Below, in pieces: positions 1 through 9,335 of a stretch of 64,000 nt of DNA (the stretch's first letter is position 1; each line of letters begins with the position of its first letter). The DNA lies in the NCBI RefSeq assembly GCF_000340215.1, contig NW_006921533.1, positions 2,605,386 to 2,669,385 of the forward strand, in the 5' to 3' direction. The DNA is from Pseudocercospora fijiensis CIRAD86 (lineage: Eukaryota; Ascomycota; Dothideomycetes; Mycosphaerellales; Mycosphaerellaceae). The notes under the pieces were generated by a model. It was not told the origin of the DNA. It saw only the letters and a program-made list of their open reading frames with translations, and did not search any database. Position numbers and translations under genes: made by a program.

Positions 1-416
1 ACGTTGACTTTTGAAGCACATGTGCTATGAGGGTGGATTTCTGTTTGCGTCTGGAGTATGTACCCTACGATAGTCATTTTTTTGGGGGGAAGATATGTTT
101 GAGAGTATACAAGAGTCATCATGTTGAGTTCAGCTTGGATTGTCAGCCTACTTGTCATGCATGACGGGTGAGACTGCGAGTATACTCTGCATTTCCGCGT
201 TGCCGCATAGGGCTCACCTTCAAGGCATAGTGTCGTCCGTTCCAGCTCGTCTCACAATCACTGGCTCAGATTGTGATTATGTGGGCACGAAATTCCAGTG
301 ACGAGGTTGCGAGAGCTCTTCTTCAATCCATTCATTCGGTTTCTTTTCCATGCGTGCGGAGGTCAGGTCCCATGAATTCATATGCCAGAAAGCGAGGACT
401 TCATAAAGAATCATCT
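1..416. other. Noncoding stretch downstream of LSM7
   Basis: No reading frame here has protein-like composition. It lies 3' of the minus-strand LSM7 gene and probably carries its 3' UTR and terminator, but I see no distinct signal. Confidence 0.4.
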
Positions 417-916
417 TTACTCGTCGTCATCGTCAGCTTGCACGAATGGATTCGCGATTTCCTCGCTGCCGTCTACGGGCGATATGAGTACGAGCAGAGT
501 TCCTCTAGCCACGAGAAGTCCAAGATTGCGAGTACTGGTGTTGCCGTCTTCGTCTACTGCATTGTCAGTGGCAGTTTCGGAGTGAGGGAAATGTGTGATT
601 TGAAATGTATACCTCTTGTTGTTTCCTTCACGTTGTCAAGCACCAGGTTCATGAGTTGGTCATAGCCCTTGAGAGTACCGGTAACTGTGGCGCAGAAAGA
701 ACGTCAGCAAATGTCAAGTCGGCATAGTAGATTGGGAGTGCTCTTGCCTTCTCTTCCTCCATTGAATTTCACGGTGATGTCCTTGTCCATGTACTTGGCG
801 AGATCAAGAATATTCTCTTTCTTCCTGTCGGCGCCTTGAGCGTGTCCGCCGCCACGACCGCCACGATCGCCTCGTCGCCCACCGCGGCCTCCGCGGAAAT
901 TGCCACGCTCCGACAT
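417..916 (-). CDS. LSM7: U6 snRNA-associated Sm-like protein LSm7
   Basis: LSm7 is a subunit of the LSm1-7 (mRNA decay) and LSm2-8 (U6 snRNP) rings. The model has three exons: 916-748, 684-613 and 553-417, giving 125 aa. An RGG-rich N-terminus (MSERGNFRGGRGG) is followed by the Sm1 motif (DITVKFNGGREVTGTLKGYD) and the Sm2 region (RGTLLVLISP). The first intron (685-747, 63 bp) begins GCAAGA after AAG and ends CACAG, with a TGCTGACG branch site, so it is a GC-AG intron; joining at it restores the NGGRE-VTGTLKGYD core exactly. The second intron (554-612) ends in CAGTAG, a tandem acceptor; using TAG gives TRDEDGN and using CAG inserts one residue. The family assignment is firm and the splice sites come from frame and motif continuity. 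Confidence 0.9.
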
Positions 917-1426
917 TTCGTTGTCTCAATCTGCTGTTTTCTCGAGTGGAGCTTGGAGAGGTATAACGTAATGCTGGGATGTCGAGTCACGTGGTCAAGA
1001 GACGTCGCGTCGGCTCGGAAGTGACAATGCGTGGGGTGTGGCTTCTGCGTGCTAAAAGTGTCGACGACTACCTCAAGCGAGGAGGTCACCCATTCACTTC
1101 ATTCCGCATTCGATGCAGACGATACACACTCTCGCCTTGGGCGCTTGAGTGTGGTGGTGTGGTGTCGGGTGACTTTCTGCGGCCGAGCTGAAGGCGAAGG
1201 CGAAAGCCAAAGGCGAAATGCGAAAGGCCTCTAGGCGGTGGAGGCGTTGATAGTTGCATGGGGCAGGACAGCGGCACAGCGGGATTCCGCCGTAGATTCC
1301 GCCGTAGACAGGCTGGCGGGTAAAACGCAGCACATCTAGTACTGTTCATCCGGACACTCATACGCAAGATGCCCGTCCTTTTCGCACAACGCGCACCATT
1401 TCTCCTCGTTCCGCTCTAACGCTCGC
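917..1426. promoter_or_regulatory. Divergent promoter, LSM7 / Zn2Cys6 gene
   Basis: These 510 bp separate two divergently transcribed genes and must hold both promoters. A direct repeat is visible near 1281-1310 (gattccgccgtagattccgc). No TATA box stands out. Confidence 0.5.
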
Positions 1427-3472
1427 ATGGAGCACGCCAACACCGCCGCCGACTCTGCTGCTGCTGCGACGAAGCGCCAACGTAGCCCGTCGCTCTCCGC
1501 ACCTGCGCCCAAGGCCGCAAAAACGAGCCATCAGCTGTCCATCAACTACCTTGCCCGCCAGTCGCCCGAAGACCTGCCGCTCATCAACAAAGACGACACC
1601 CTTCCCAACCTGATCCACCTGCTGTCTGCCTACAGTAATATTCTCGACCGTCACGAGTCATTGGCTTCCAATCTGGGTGCCACGCCCCTCGGACCCATCC
1701 TGATCAAGCGTTTTGAGCGCTGCTTCGACGCGCCGCCCAAAGTTGTTGCCTCACACCACAAGAATGCGTCGGGCAACCCAGACGAATCCCACCACATCAC
1801 CTGGCTCGAGGTCATCGAGTTCGCCCGCTCGCATCCCACCCAATTCACCTTGAGCACCTTTTCCGAGGGCAGAAGGGTCTGCCAGTTCTACTATCCGCAA
1901 AAGCAATTGCGAGTCCAGATCAGCGAAGAGGACTTCCTGTTCATTAATAGTGGACGATGTCAGGAACTCATCCCGCCGCTTCCCATATGGGAGGATGAGG
2001 AGAAAGAGGTGGCCACGTGTGATGTGCTGGAAGCGAAGCTCAAGGAGCTCACCAATGTCGCCGACATGGTCGCAGCACGAACGAGACAACTCAGTCATCG
2101 CTTGAAGGGTCGCAGAGCTGCCATTCTGGAGCGACGGGCAGAAGGTGGCAGCGGAACACCAGCGAAGGCACCCTCCTCCCTGACCACTACCATCGCATCT
2201 TCCAGTGCCGCCTCTACGTCTACTTCAGGTGCAGGCGCAGGCTTCGTTGCCGTCAATGCCAGCGCAAATCTGCCACCCAGTCGACCATCCGCTGAGAGTG
2301 CGGAGCCCAGCCTAGGCTCGTCCGCTGCAGTGCGCAATGAGCTCCTGCGCCATTTTGAAAGCCTGCCGCACAACCAAGGTCAAGGTCAGGGGAGGGCTCA
2401 AACACGACACCACGGCGCTTCTGGAAGCATAGATGCCTCGTCTTCGTCACACAAAGTGTCGAACGTGGACACTGCCCATGAGGGAGCGACCTCGAATACT
2501 TCCTCCCTCTCGCCCGTGCCTACAAGTCTCTTTGCCAATGAACACCTACCATACGGCTCAGTGGACAGCGCTCGCACCACCACTCTACACAGACCGTCGT
2601 CCAGCACTGGCAATCCTTACACAACTACCCACGCTCCGCTGAAACACAACTTCAGCCGACCACTGCCGCCAGCGCTTGAGAGCAGCCAGCCATTCCGACC
2701 ATTATGTCAAGCGCAGATGGATAGCTTACCACGTGGTCACCGTGTCCTACCTCCTTGCGATCGATGCAGACGCCTTCGTATGGATTGTGTAAAGAACTTG
2801 ACTTCTTGCGCCGGCTGCACCAGGAAGCACGCTCGTTGTCACTGGCGTGACGTGTCACGAGACGAGCTGGGTGCGCTGGACCATCTCATGGATGCAACCT
2901 TCTCTGGGACTGCGGCATCGTATTCGCCGAGCCATGCAGATTCTGCGCGAGCCAATGGCTATGCCAATGGAGGTAGTGACGTCGGAGATCATCATGACGA
3001 CAGCGACGACGACGACAGCAACCCATTGGAGGACCTAGAGGCGCTGGGTGAGCAGGAAGAGCAAGAATATCAACAGATTCGTGAGGATGAAGAAGGTCTT
3101 CGGAACGCAAAAGAACTGGCCCGGCAGGGCTATGAAGACAGTCTGCGGTCGGTTCCGAACCCAGCGACTGACCACCTTGTATCCGAGACCATCTCTGCGA
3201 ATGTAGAGGAGCCTCAACAGACTGCGGACGCCTTAGGGCAACCTGAAGCGGTGCCTAGTTGTGGATACGATCCAGTAACCGATACTCCACATCGCCGGTT
3301 GCCAAGTGACGATGAAATCCAAGTTCGACATCCCGGCATGACTGCTGAACCGCCGTCCAAAGTGGTCCAAGCTGGTGACATGCCAGTATCACACGGAAGC
3401 TTCCGGGCAGTCAATGGTTCTGCAATTGATAGTGGCACCGTGCTCAACGGCACAGGCTGGCGCGCGGTATGA
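1427..3472 (+). CDS. Zn(II)2Cys6 domain regulatory protein
   Basis: An intronless 681-aa protein. A Zn2Cys6 binuclear cluster sits unusually far from the N-terminus, with cysteines at about 444, 447, 454, 461, 464 and 471 (spacing C-x2-C-x6-C-x6-C-x2-C-x6-C). In most fungal zinc-cluster factors it is at the N-terminus. Residues about 35-230 form a separate well-composed region (starting HQLSINYLARQSPEDLPLIN) ending in a probable helix rich in Arg and Leu. The middle is Ser/Ala/Thr-rich and disordered, and an acidic stretch (DDHHDDSDDDDS) follows the cluster. No fungal-specific TF middle-homology domain is obvious. It probably binds DNA in the nucleus; target genes cannot be inferred. The ATG at 1427 is the first in frame. 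Confidence 0.85.
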   Translation: MEHANTAADSAAAATKRQRSPSLSAPAPKAAKTSHQLSINYLARQSPEDLPLINKDDTLPNLIHLLSAYSNILDRHESLASNLGATPLGPILIKRFERCFDAPPKVVASHHKNASGNPDESHHITWLEVIEFARSHPTQFTLSTFSEGRRVCQFYYPQKQLRVQISEEDFLFINSGRCQELIPPLPIWEDEEKEVATCDVLEAKLKELTNVADMVAARTRQLSHRLKGRRAAILERRAEGGSGTPAKAPSSLTTTIASSSAASTSTSGAGAGFVAVNASANLPPSRPSAESAEPSLGSSAAVRNELLRHFESLPHNQGQGQGRAQTRHHGASGSIDASSSSHKVSNVDTAHEGATSNTSSLSPVPTSLFANEHLPYGSVDSARTTTLHRPSSSTGNPYTTTHAPLKHNFSRPLPPALESSQPFRPLCQAQMDSLPRGHRVLPPCDRCRRLRMDCVKNLTSCAGCTRKHARCHWRDVSRDELGALDHLMDATFSGTAASYSPSHADSARANGYANGGSDVGDHHDDSDDDDSNPLEDLEALGEQEEQEYQQIREDEEGLRNAKELARQGYEDSLRSVPNPATDHLVSETISANVEEPQQTADALGQPEAVPSCGYDPVTDTPHRRLPSDDEIQVRHPGMTAEPPSKVVQAGDMPVSHGSFRAVNGSAIDSGTVLNGTGWRAV

Positions 3473-6026
3473 TGTGCCTTACTGCTGGCCAACGCCAGAA
3501 TAGGCACTCGACTTTATCGCTTCGCTGATTCATGTAGATGCTAGAAAGGAACAAAGACGATACCAACGTTGATACTCGTCAGAGCATTCCATAGAATCTT
3601 GACCATCTCAACAATCGAAAGCGAAACTCTCGGCTGTGAATGGTCTGGCCAAACTTCCTGGCCCCATACGCCGTGCTTGCCCCTTCAAAAGTCTATTTGC
3701 CAAGGTGGCTGGAGCGCTTCTGGCTCTCCACGGCCGCTGTCTGTGACACCATCGGTATCAAGACCGGCATCGTCCTAGAGCTTCGACTCGGCCTCGGTGT
3801 GGCTGTTGACCGTGTGGGCAGATATCTGAATGGACGGCATTCGTTACATCGATGTGGATTGGTGTAACCCTCCCACCAGTCCAATCAATGATCGGCACGG
3901 CGCATCATGCAAGACATAAATGCCTACTCCTCAGCTGCAGAGCGGAAGTGGATCTCTGTCAGAGCGTGTCTGAGTCGGTAAGAACATGGATACTGGCAAT
4001 TCTCCAGACGGCGCGTTTGGTCTGGCGTGTAAATGCGGGTATCCGACTGCATGACCGGGATCCTGCGCTTCTTGAAACATTTACGAGTACAAGAGAGTGT
4101 TGTCAAGACGGCACGGTATGGAGATCAGGAACGCGCAGCGCTAGCGCCATCATGGACTGCTGCTCTCCGGTCGGGATTCTGGGACCTCAGAACTGGGCCT
4201 CTTTACACGCTCGGAAGGAGGGAGCGCGGCTGTTTGCATGAACTACCGTTGGCCGATGATCATGCTAAACAATTACCTTCAAGAAATGGCTGCATGTGAA
4301 TCACTACTTCTGCAACCGGGCACTGTATGTCCTGGACTTTTCCAATATTCTCCGATGTCACCCAAGATTCCTTCAACAAATCCCCAGAGAACATGCGCAT
4401 ACCTAGACGCTGATCACACACCGCTGGGGCACATATCTGAGTGGACCTGCTCGCTTGCACTTGACCAAGCGTTTTCTCGAACCCCGTATCCGACCACGGT
4501 ATTCCCTGTACGACGGCCGCTTGTGCGACGTCACGGACACTCCTTCGACACCAGCAACTCGGTGTCCAAGTTGCATCAACTCACTCACGATCATAAATGT
4601 GGACCAAAAACAGCGAGCTCAAGATTACACAAAATGATGTTGGACAAGCCATGGGGAAATCGCGGGTCCTGGCATTGACATCTGCCACCGTTCGACAAGA
4701 TACCGCGTGTTTGAGTGGGTGGCTGCTGTTCAGATCGCAGCATCGGGTTGGACTTCAGTGCACGGCAGAGATCCACACATGCGCCACTACAACTCTTGCG
4801 ACGCCCAAAACGGCAGCAGTGTGCATGCCTATACAAAGTGCAGCCGTAGAATCACGAAAAATCCACTTACCGAGCTGCACAGCCAGCAATGAAGGAATGA
4901 ATCTCTTCCTGTGTTGCGCAACATTCGCACTATGCAAGACCCTGTAGGAGATCCACGATTGCGATCCGCAAGAGGATCGATGCCAACGACAGACGCCTCA
5001 ACCACTTGGATATGCTAAAGGGTCCAATCGCTGCTCGATCAGTCTCTGAAACAAGTCCGTGCGTGCTTACCAAAAAGCAGGCACAGCGTAGCATTTGCAG
5101 ACCGCCTCGACTTGCGGATCAACATGACGATGGGATTTGCGAGAGAATTGGATTGTCTGCGGCCACCAAGACCTGTCATATCTCGGCGGGCGAGCGATCA
5201 GGAGGCCAAAGCTATCATCGAGCCGGCTGGGACTTGCCGATGCTGTTGCATTCCTGAGCTGAGGCGTTCCTAATGGCTGACGTTGCAATGGCCGACCACC
5301 TTCAGGCAGACTCTCTACTACCTGGTCCGATCTGGCGGTACCCCAACGCTGTACAAGAGGCTTGCCTGCAAGGCCATATTCTGTGAGATTCGGACATCTG
5401 GCTGCGGGAATACTTATTCTCAGCAAGGTCCGTTTGTCTGCTGTCGCAGACTTGTTCCCTCACACCATCTCATTCTTCAAGATCGTCCCAAGCGTTCGTC
5501 GTCCCTGATTCTATACCACTATAGGAGAGGTCGGGACATCCCTTGCTGGTTTTACAACAATCCAGATCACTTATTGGAAATTACCCGCCTACTCTTGCTG
5601 GATAGCCTCAGTAAGTCGGCCAAATTTGAGGTCGGGCACGGTTGTGCCTGGCATTTGCATCTGCATCCAGACTGACCTTGGTCCAGTAGAATCGTCGGAA
5701 GCGCCACCCATCCTCTCACCCTGACATAAGGTTTGCGTTGCGTGCGACACGAGCACACTCAGACAGCCGAAAGATGCTGGTGTACAATGGTCAGTATCTC
5801 GAGCCTTTTAAGCCTCCCAGACAGATTTGTCTACGCCACCATTAAAAGGCATATACTTCTCCGATCACACGATCACACCTGCGACAATCTTGATTCTCCC
5901 CTTTGTCGATTAAGTCATCTGTACTCACGGTCTTGGTCGCAATCTGTCTTGTGTGTCGTCTCAAACATACAATGCACCTGTCAGGTGTCGATGCGACATG
6001 TGCTAACATCTCTTTCAGTTCACGAT
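3473..6026. promoter_or_regulatory. Long upstream region/leader of BrlA-like gene
   Basis: About 2.5 kb contains no frame with protein-like composition, only short overlapping ORFs. It lies between the zinc-cluster gene and the BrlA-like regulator, both on the plus strand. A clear 3' splice site (TGCTAACATCTCTTTCAG, ending at 6018) lies 8 bp before the regulator's ATG, so a 5'-UTR intron is likely and part of this stretch is transcribed leader. Large regulated leaders are known for brlA in Aspergillus; the extension to this gene is inference. Confidence 0.5.
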
Positions 6027-7499
6027 ATGTCAAATACAACAACACCTACGCATCCCGGGCGCGGTATGCCTGTGCCCGGGATCGATACAAAACAAGCTGC
6101 GTCGCTCTCATTCAGCGGTTGGCCCTTGACGCCACCGCAGTCGGCCAACGAGTCGAGAAGACCATCGCTGGCATTCTCTTCGTTATCAGATGCCTCTGCA
6201 TCAGGCCCGTCTTCGATAGCGGACTTCTCGCAACCCTCAACGCCTGTGCACAGCATGGTTCAGGAAAGCTTTGCTCAGCATTGGAACGAAGGCGCTGAGG
6301 TGCAAGGAAGACCTATGAACAGCTTCAGCGATGGATGTGCACTCGGTCAAATGCCGCCGATGTTTCAGCCATTATACCATCAATCAGCGATGGGCAGTGC
6401 TCCGTCATTGGAGGCGCCTGTATACGCGCACCAGCACAACTTCAACGCTCAACAGTCACCGCTTCGACACGAAGCCTGGTCGAGCTCGAATCAATCTTCT
6501 CTGGGCATCAACACGAACGCTCCGGGTCTTAGAACGACCCTATTCCAGAACAGTACTGGCCTGAACCAAGAGCGTGTGTCCGCTTCAATGTACAACAATC
6601 CATCGCCTACCGCTCCGAGTCTTGGACAATCTGTGTTTCCTAACTATGACCACGGAGGGCCAGTCGTCTCTCCCTCGATGTTTCGCGCTCCTCACACGGT
6701 TGTCCCGTCCCAACTCAGTCCTCAAGAGGACTACCCTATGGACTCGTACGTTCCATGCAAAGTCGAGACCATGGGCCAGGACTTCGGGTCCAGTTTCGAT
6801 TCAGCCGGTACAGAGTACAGTGGCTGGGAAGCTGTCGGGCAACAATCTCCTCATGACCAATACTTTGCTCACTCAGATGAAGACGACTACGTCATCGTCA
6901 AGCATGAATCGCTGGTCACTCCTTCTCGGACCCCATACCGATCGCATCGGTATATGCAGCAAACTTCCAGCCCAGACCGCGTACGGCCACGCTCTTCAAA
7001 GCGTACCAGCAAGGGTCATGCCGCCGGCAAAGTCTGGGCCGAGTACGAAGGGACCTACTGTTCCGTCCGCTGCGAAGGCAAGCCCTTCGAATTCGATGTA
7101 GATGGCCGTATTGTCACTCAGCCAACTATCGAACGCAAGCCCCATCACTGTCAAGTGGTAGTGAATGGCAAAGCTTGCGGTGCCAGCTTCGAGAGAAGCG
7201 AACACCTCAAGCGCCATATGGGCAAGCACACAAACAAGCGCGACTACCCGTGTCCGCTGGACTCCTGCAACAAGGCCATCGGCAGGCCAGACAACGCTTC
7301 TGACCACTTCAAGACCCACCTCAAGCCTCCTGGCAAGGGCAAACGCAACAAGCACTGTGACTGGGAGACTCTCGAGACTGCCATCTTGGAGCAGTACCCC
7401 GAGAAGAAGTCCACCAAGCTTCTCGCGAATTTGAGAAAATGGATGGAGGCTGAGAACGAGAAAGCTTTCGATGAGCAGCAGGAGCTTATGCGACGTTGA
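6027..7499 (+). CDS. C2H2 zinc-finger regulator, BrlA-like
   Basis: A 490-aa protein with two C-terminal C2H2 fingers. Finger 1 is C375-x8-C384-x12-H397-x3-H401 (GASFERSEHLKRHMGKH); finger 2 is C409-x4-C414-x12-H427-x3-H431. A basic linker (KPPGKGKRNKH) follows. The arrangement (two C-terminal fingers, EHLKRHM in finger 1, PDN in finger 2, GKRN after them) resembles BrlA, the central conidiation regulator, but the rest of the protein diverges and FlbC-type or other C2H2 factors remain possible. The N-terminus is Ser/Pro/Gln-rich, as in an activation domain. I chose the ATG at 6027 because a consensus branch site and acceptor end at 6018; the open frame continues upstream to 5733 without an ATG-led start of good composition, which is read as 5'-UTR intron. 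Confidence 0.75.
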   Translation: MSNTTTPTHPGRGMPVPGIDTKQAASLSFSGWPLTPPQSANESRRPSLAFSSLSDASASGPSSIADFSQPSTPVHSMVQESFAQHWNEGAEVQGRPMNSFSDGCALGQMPPMFQPLYHQSAMGSAPSLEAPVYAHQHNFNAQQSPLRHEAWSSSNQSSLGINTNAPGLRTTLFQNSTGLNQERVSASMYNNPSPTAPSLGQSVFPNYDHGGPVVSPSMFRAPHTVVPSQLSPQEDYPMDSYVPCKVETMGQDFGSSFDSAGTEYSGWEAVGQQSPHDQYFAHSDEDDYVIVKHESLVTPSRTPYRSHRYMQQTSSPDRVRPRSSKRTSKGHAAGKVWAEYEGTYCSVRCEGKPFEFDVDGRIVTQPTIERKPHHCQVVVNGKACGASFERSEHLKRHMGKHTNKRDYPCPLDSCNKAIGRPDNASDHFKTHLKPPGKGKRNKHCDWETLETAILEQYPEKKSTKLLANLRKWMEAENEKAFDEQQELMRR

Positions 7500-8199
7500 T
7501 TAGTGAGAGGGCGGGACTCTGTACGGACGACTTTAAACGGCTTTTGGTATGGGATGGGACGGGCACAGGATTCATTCGGTAATGAAGAAATGGTAACGGC
7601 AGGCATGCAGTGCGGCGCTTTTGTGGGCTTTTTTTTTACGATCTCGGATATACCCCCAACGGCGGGCAACTAACTTTGTGGCGATTTTTTTTTTCTGGCG
7701 CTGGACATCTATTCTTAGCAAGCAAAACAGGAGAAAAGGAGAGGTAAACCTTTTTTTTCGGTCATGGGCAATGAGAAATGTGTAACGTTAGGATGTAAGG
7801 TAGTAGTAGTAGTGATGGGGACAAGGCGGCATGGTCGATCCTTTTCGACACATTCGGGTAGGCTCTTTCTCTTTGACAGCGATGAATATAAGCAGAGGAT
7901 CTGTACATGTTACAGCAAGACTTGGTTCCAATCTTCATATTCTGTAATGGGCTTTGAGATTTCGAAGTGTGACTTTGCTAACGTGAATCATCTACAGCCT
8001 TTGGTTTGTGGTATGATTGTATTTCAGGAGCTTTTGAAGCTTCTTCATGATCTCGTCTCATGGTCCTCTAATGCTTTTTTGGGTATCTTACATTGTCGAT
8101 AATGTTTCTCTGTATTTTGCGTGGCCTTGATCTTGCCTCACATGTATGATGCCAAAGTGTCCATGTCCATGTCAATGCATCATTCATGAATTTTGGCGT
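7500..8199. other. Convergent 3' intergenic region with poly-T tracts
   Basis: This lies between the convergent BrlA-like (+) and SRPBCC (-) genes. Three T runs of 8-11 bases occur near 7628-7636, 7686-7696 and 7751-7758, typical of fungal 3' UTR and termination regions. No gene is supported. Confidence 0.45.
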
Positions 8200-8774
8200 T
8201 CACTTCTTGCCAGCAGCCTTGGCCAGATCCGCAAGGGCCTCACGGCGCTTGAACTTGGCGTCCTGGATGACACCTGCTTTCATGTCAATCATGTCTGCTC
8301 GGATAGTGGTGGAGGAAAGACATACCAGCATCAGCATCAGAAGAGAAGTTCCCAGTCCACTCGACAAACGTCGAGCCCTCGTGCTCGCCGGATGTGACTG
8401 GGTAGCAGCGAATGGTGCTGAGGACGGAGGAGTAGCTCAACTCGGGCTGGGACGAGATGATGCTGTAGGTGATGTAGTGGTTGATGGACTGTTTGCACAA
8501 AGAACATCAGTGTCTGCCACTGCCACTCAATTGCGTGTTGGTCAAACCTTACCGAGTGCTCCTCTTGCTTGACCTCCAGGACTGTGCCGTCCTTGAACGT
8601 CCACTTGACGATGTCGGTGTCGGGCGATGCTCCCTTCACGAAGTCGGACTGCTTGATGGCTGACCACCAGTGGCTGAAGGACTCCAGCTTGATCTCGTGC
8701 CAGACCTTGGCCAACGGGGCTTTGATGACGGCCGATTCGACGACGGCGGTGGAAGTTGGGATTGCTCCGGACAT
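8200..8774 (-). CDS. SRPBCC (START-like/polyketide cyclase fold) protein
   Basis: A 152-aa protein in three exons: 8774-8553, 8488-8326 and 8273-8200. The introns are 64 bp (GTAAGG...ACAG) and 52 bp (GTATGT...GCAG), and both joins keep the frame. The pattern fits the SRPBCC ligand-binding fold: an N-terminal strand (STAVVESAVIKAPLAKVWHE), a central KWTFKDGTVLEVKQEEHS segment, a SYSSVLSTIRCYPV strand with STFVEWTGNF, and a C-terminal helix ending KAAGKK. These proteins bind hydrophobic ligands in the cytosol; the ligand here is unknown. Its start is divergent from PUS7, 561 bp away. Confidence 0.8.
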
Positions 8775-9335
8775 GGTGGGTGGTTGGTGTTTGGCTGTTG
8801 TGGTGGGTGCTTTCTGGTGGTGTGTTGGAGGTTGAGAAACAGTTTCTGAAGATTTCTACCTGCCTTGTACGCAGCAGGCAGAGCTGCCCTGAGCTCGTCC
8901 TGGCCTGGTCCTGCAGGCAGCTGCAGCTTCTGCGTTCGTTGTCCGTCAACGTCATACCATGGAGTGAATGCTTGGCATCGCTTCCAGAATGGCATTGACA
9001 CCGTTCGTTGCGGCGTTGTGAAGACGGGAGTGCCTGCAGAATTTAGCAGTTGTAGCCCGGTGCCATTGCCATCTGATCACCGTCAATGCTATACGTCGCG
9101 TCGGGTATGTCTTCAGTCCATTTCTTGGCTCCAGGCGAGGCTAGGTCGATGAGCTGATCTCATTGGCCAGAATTCTAAACGGAGTTCGCTGCGGAATTGC
9201 CAAGAAAGTTATTCTCCAAGTGAAGCTTGGGCATTGGACTGGGAATGACATCTCACACTCGAGCCTCAGGCGGCGACTACCACATAAACAGCTCAGATTC
9301 CGCTCGACAACCTGCGCTGACTAATTGAGAACACA
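8775..9335. promoter_or_regulatory. Divergent promoter, SRPBCC gene / PUS7
   Basis: A 561-bp gap between divergent starts. It is compositionally unremarkable, and no clear TATA box or conserved element was recognised. Confidence 0.4.

Noticed and set aside
769..1089. Minus-strand 106-codon frame overlapping LSM7 start
   Set aside because: It is an out-of-frame shadow of LSM7 exon 1 and its upstream region, with no family signal.
3569..5675. Several plus- and minus-strand frames of 60-146 codons
   Set aside because: Random composition, mutually overlapping, and no splice pattern joins them; treated as regulatory DNA.
5733..6026. N-terminal extension of the BrlA-like frame
   Set aside because: It starts with TTG rather than ATG, and a consensus branch site and acceptor end at 6018, so it reads as 5'-UTR intron.
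8186..8572. Plus-strand 128-codon frame
   Set aside because: Antisense to the SRPBCC gene, whose exons explain the openness.
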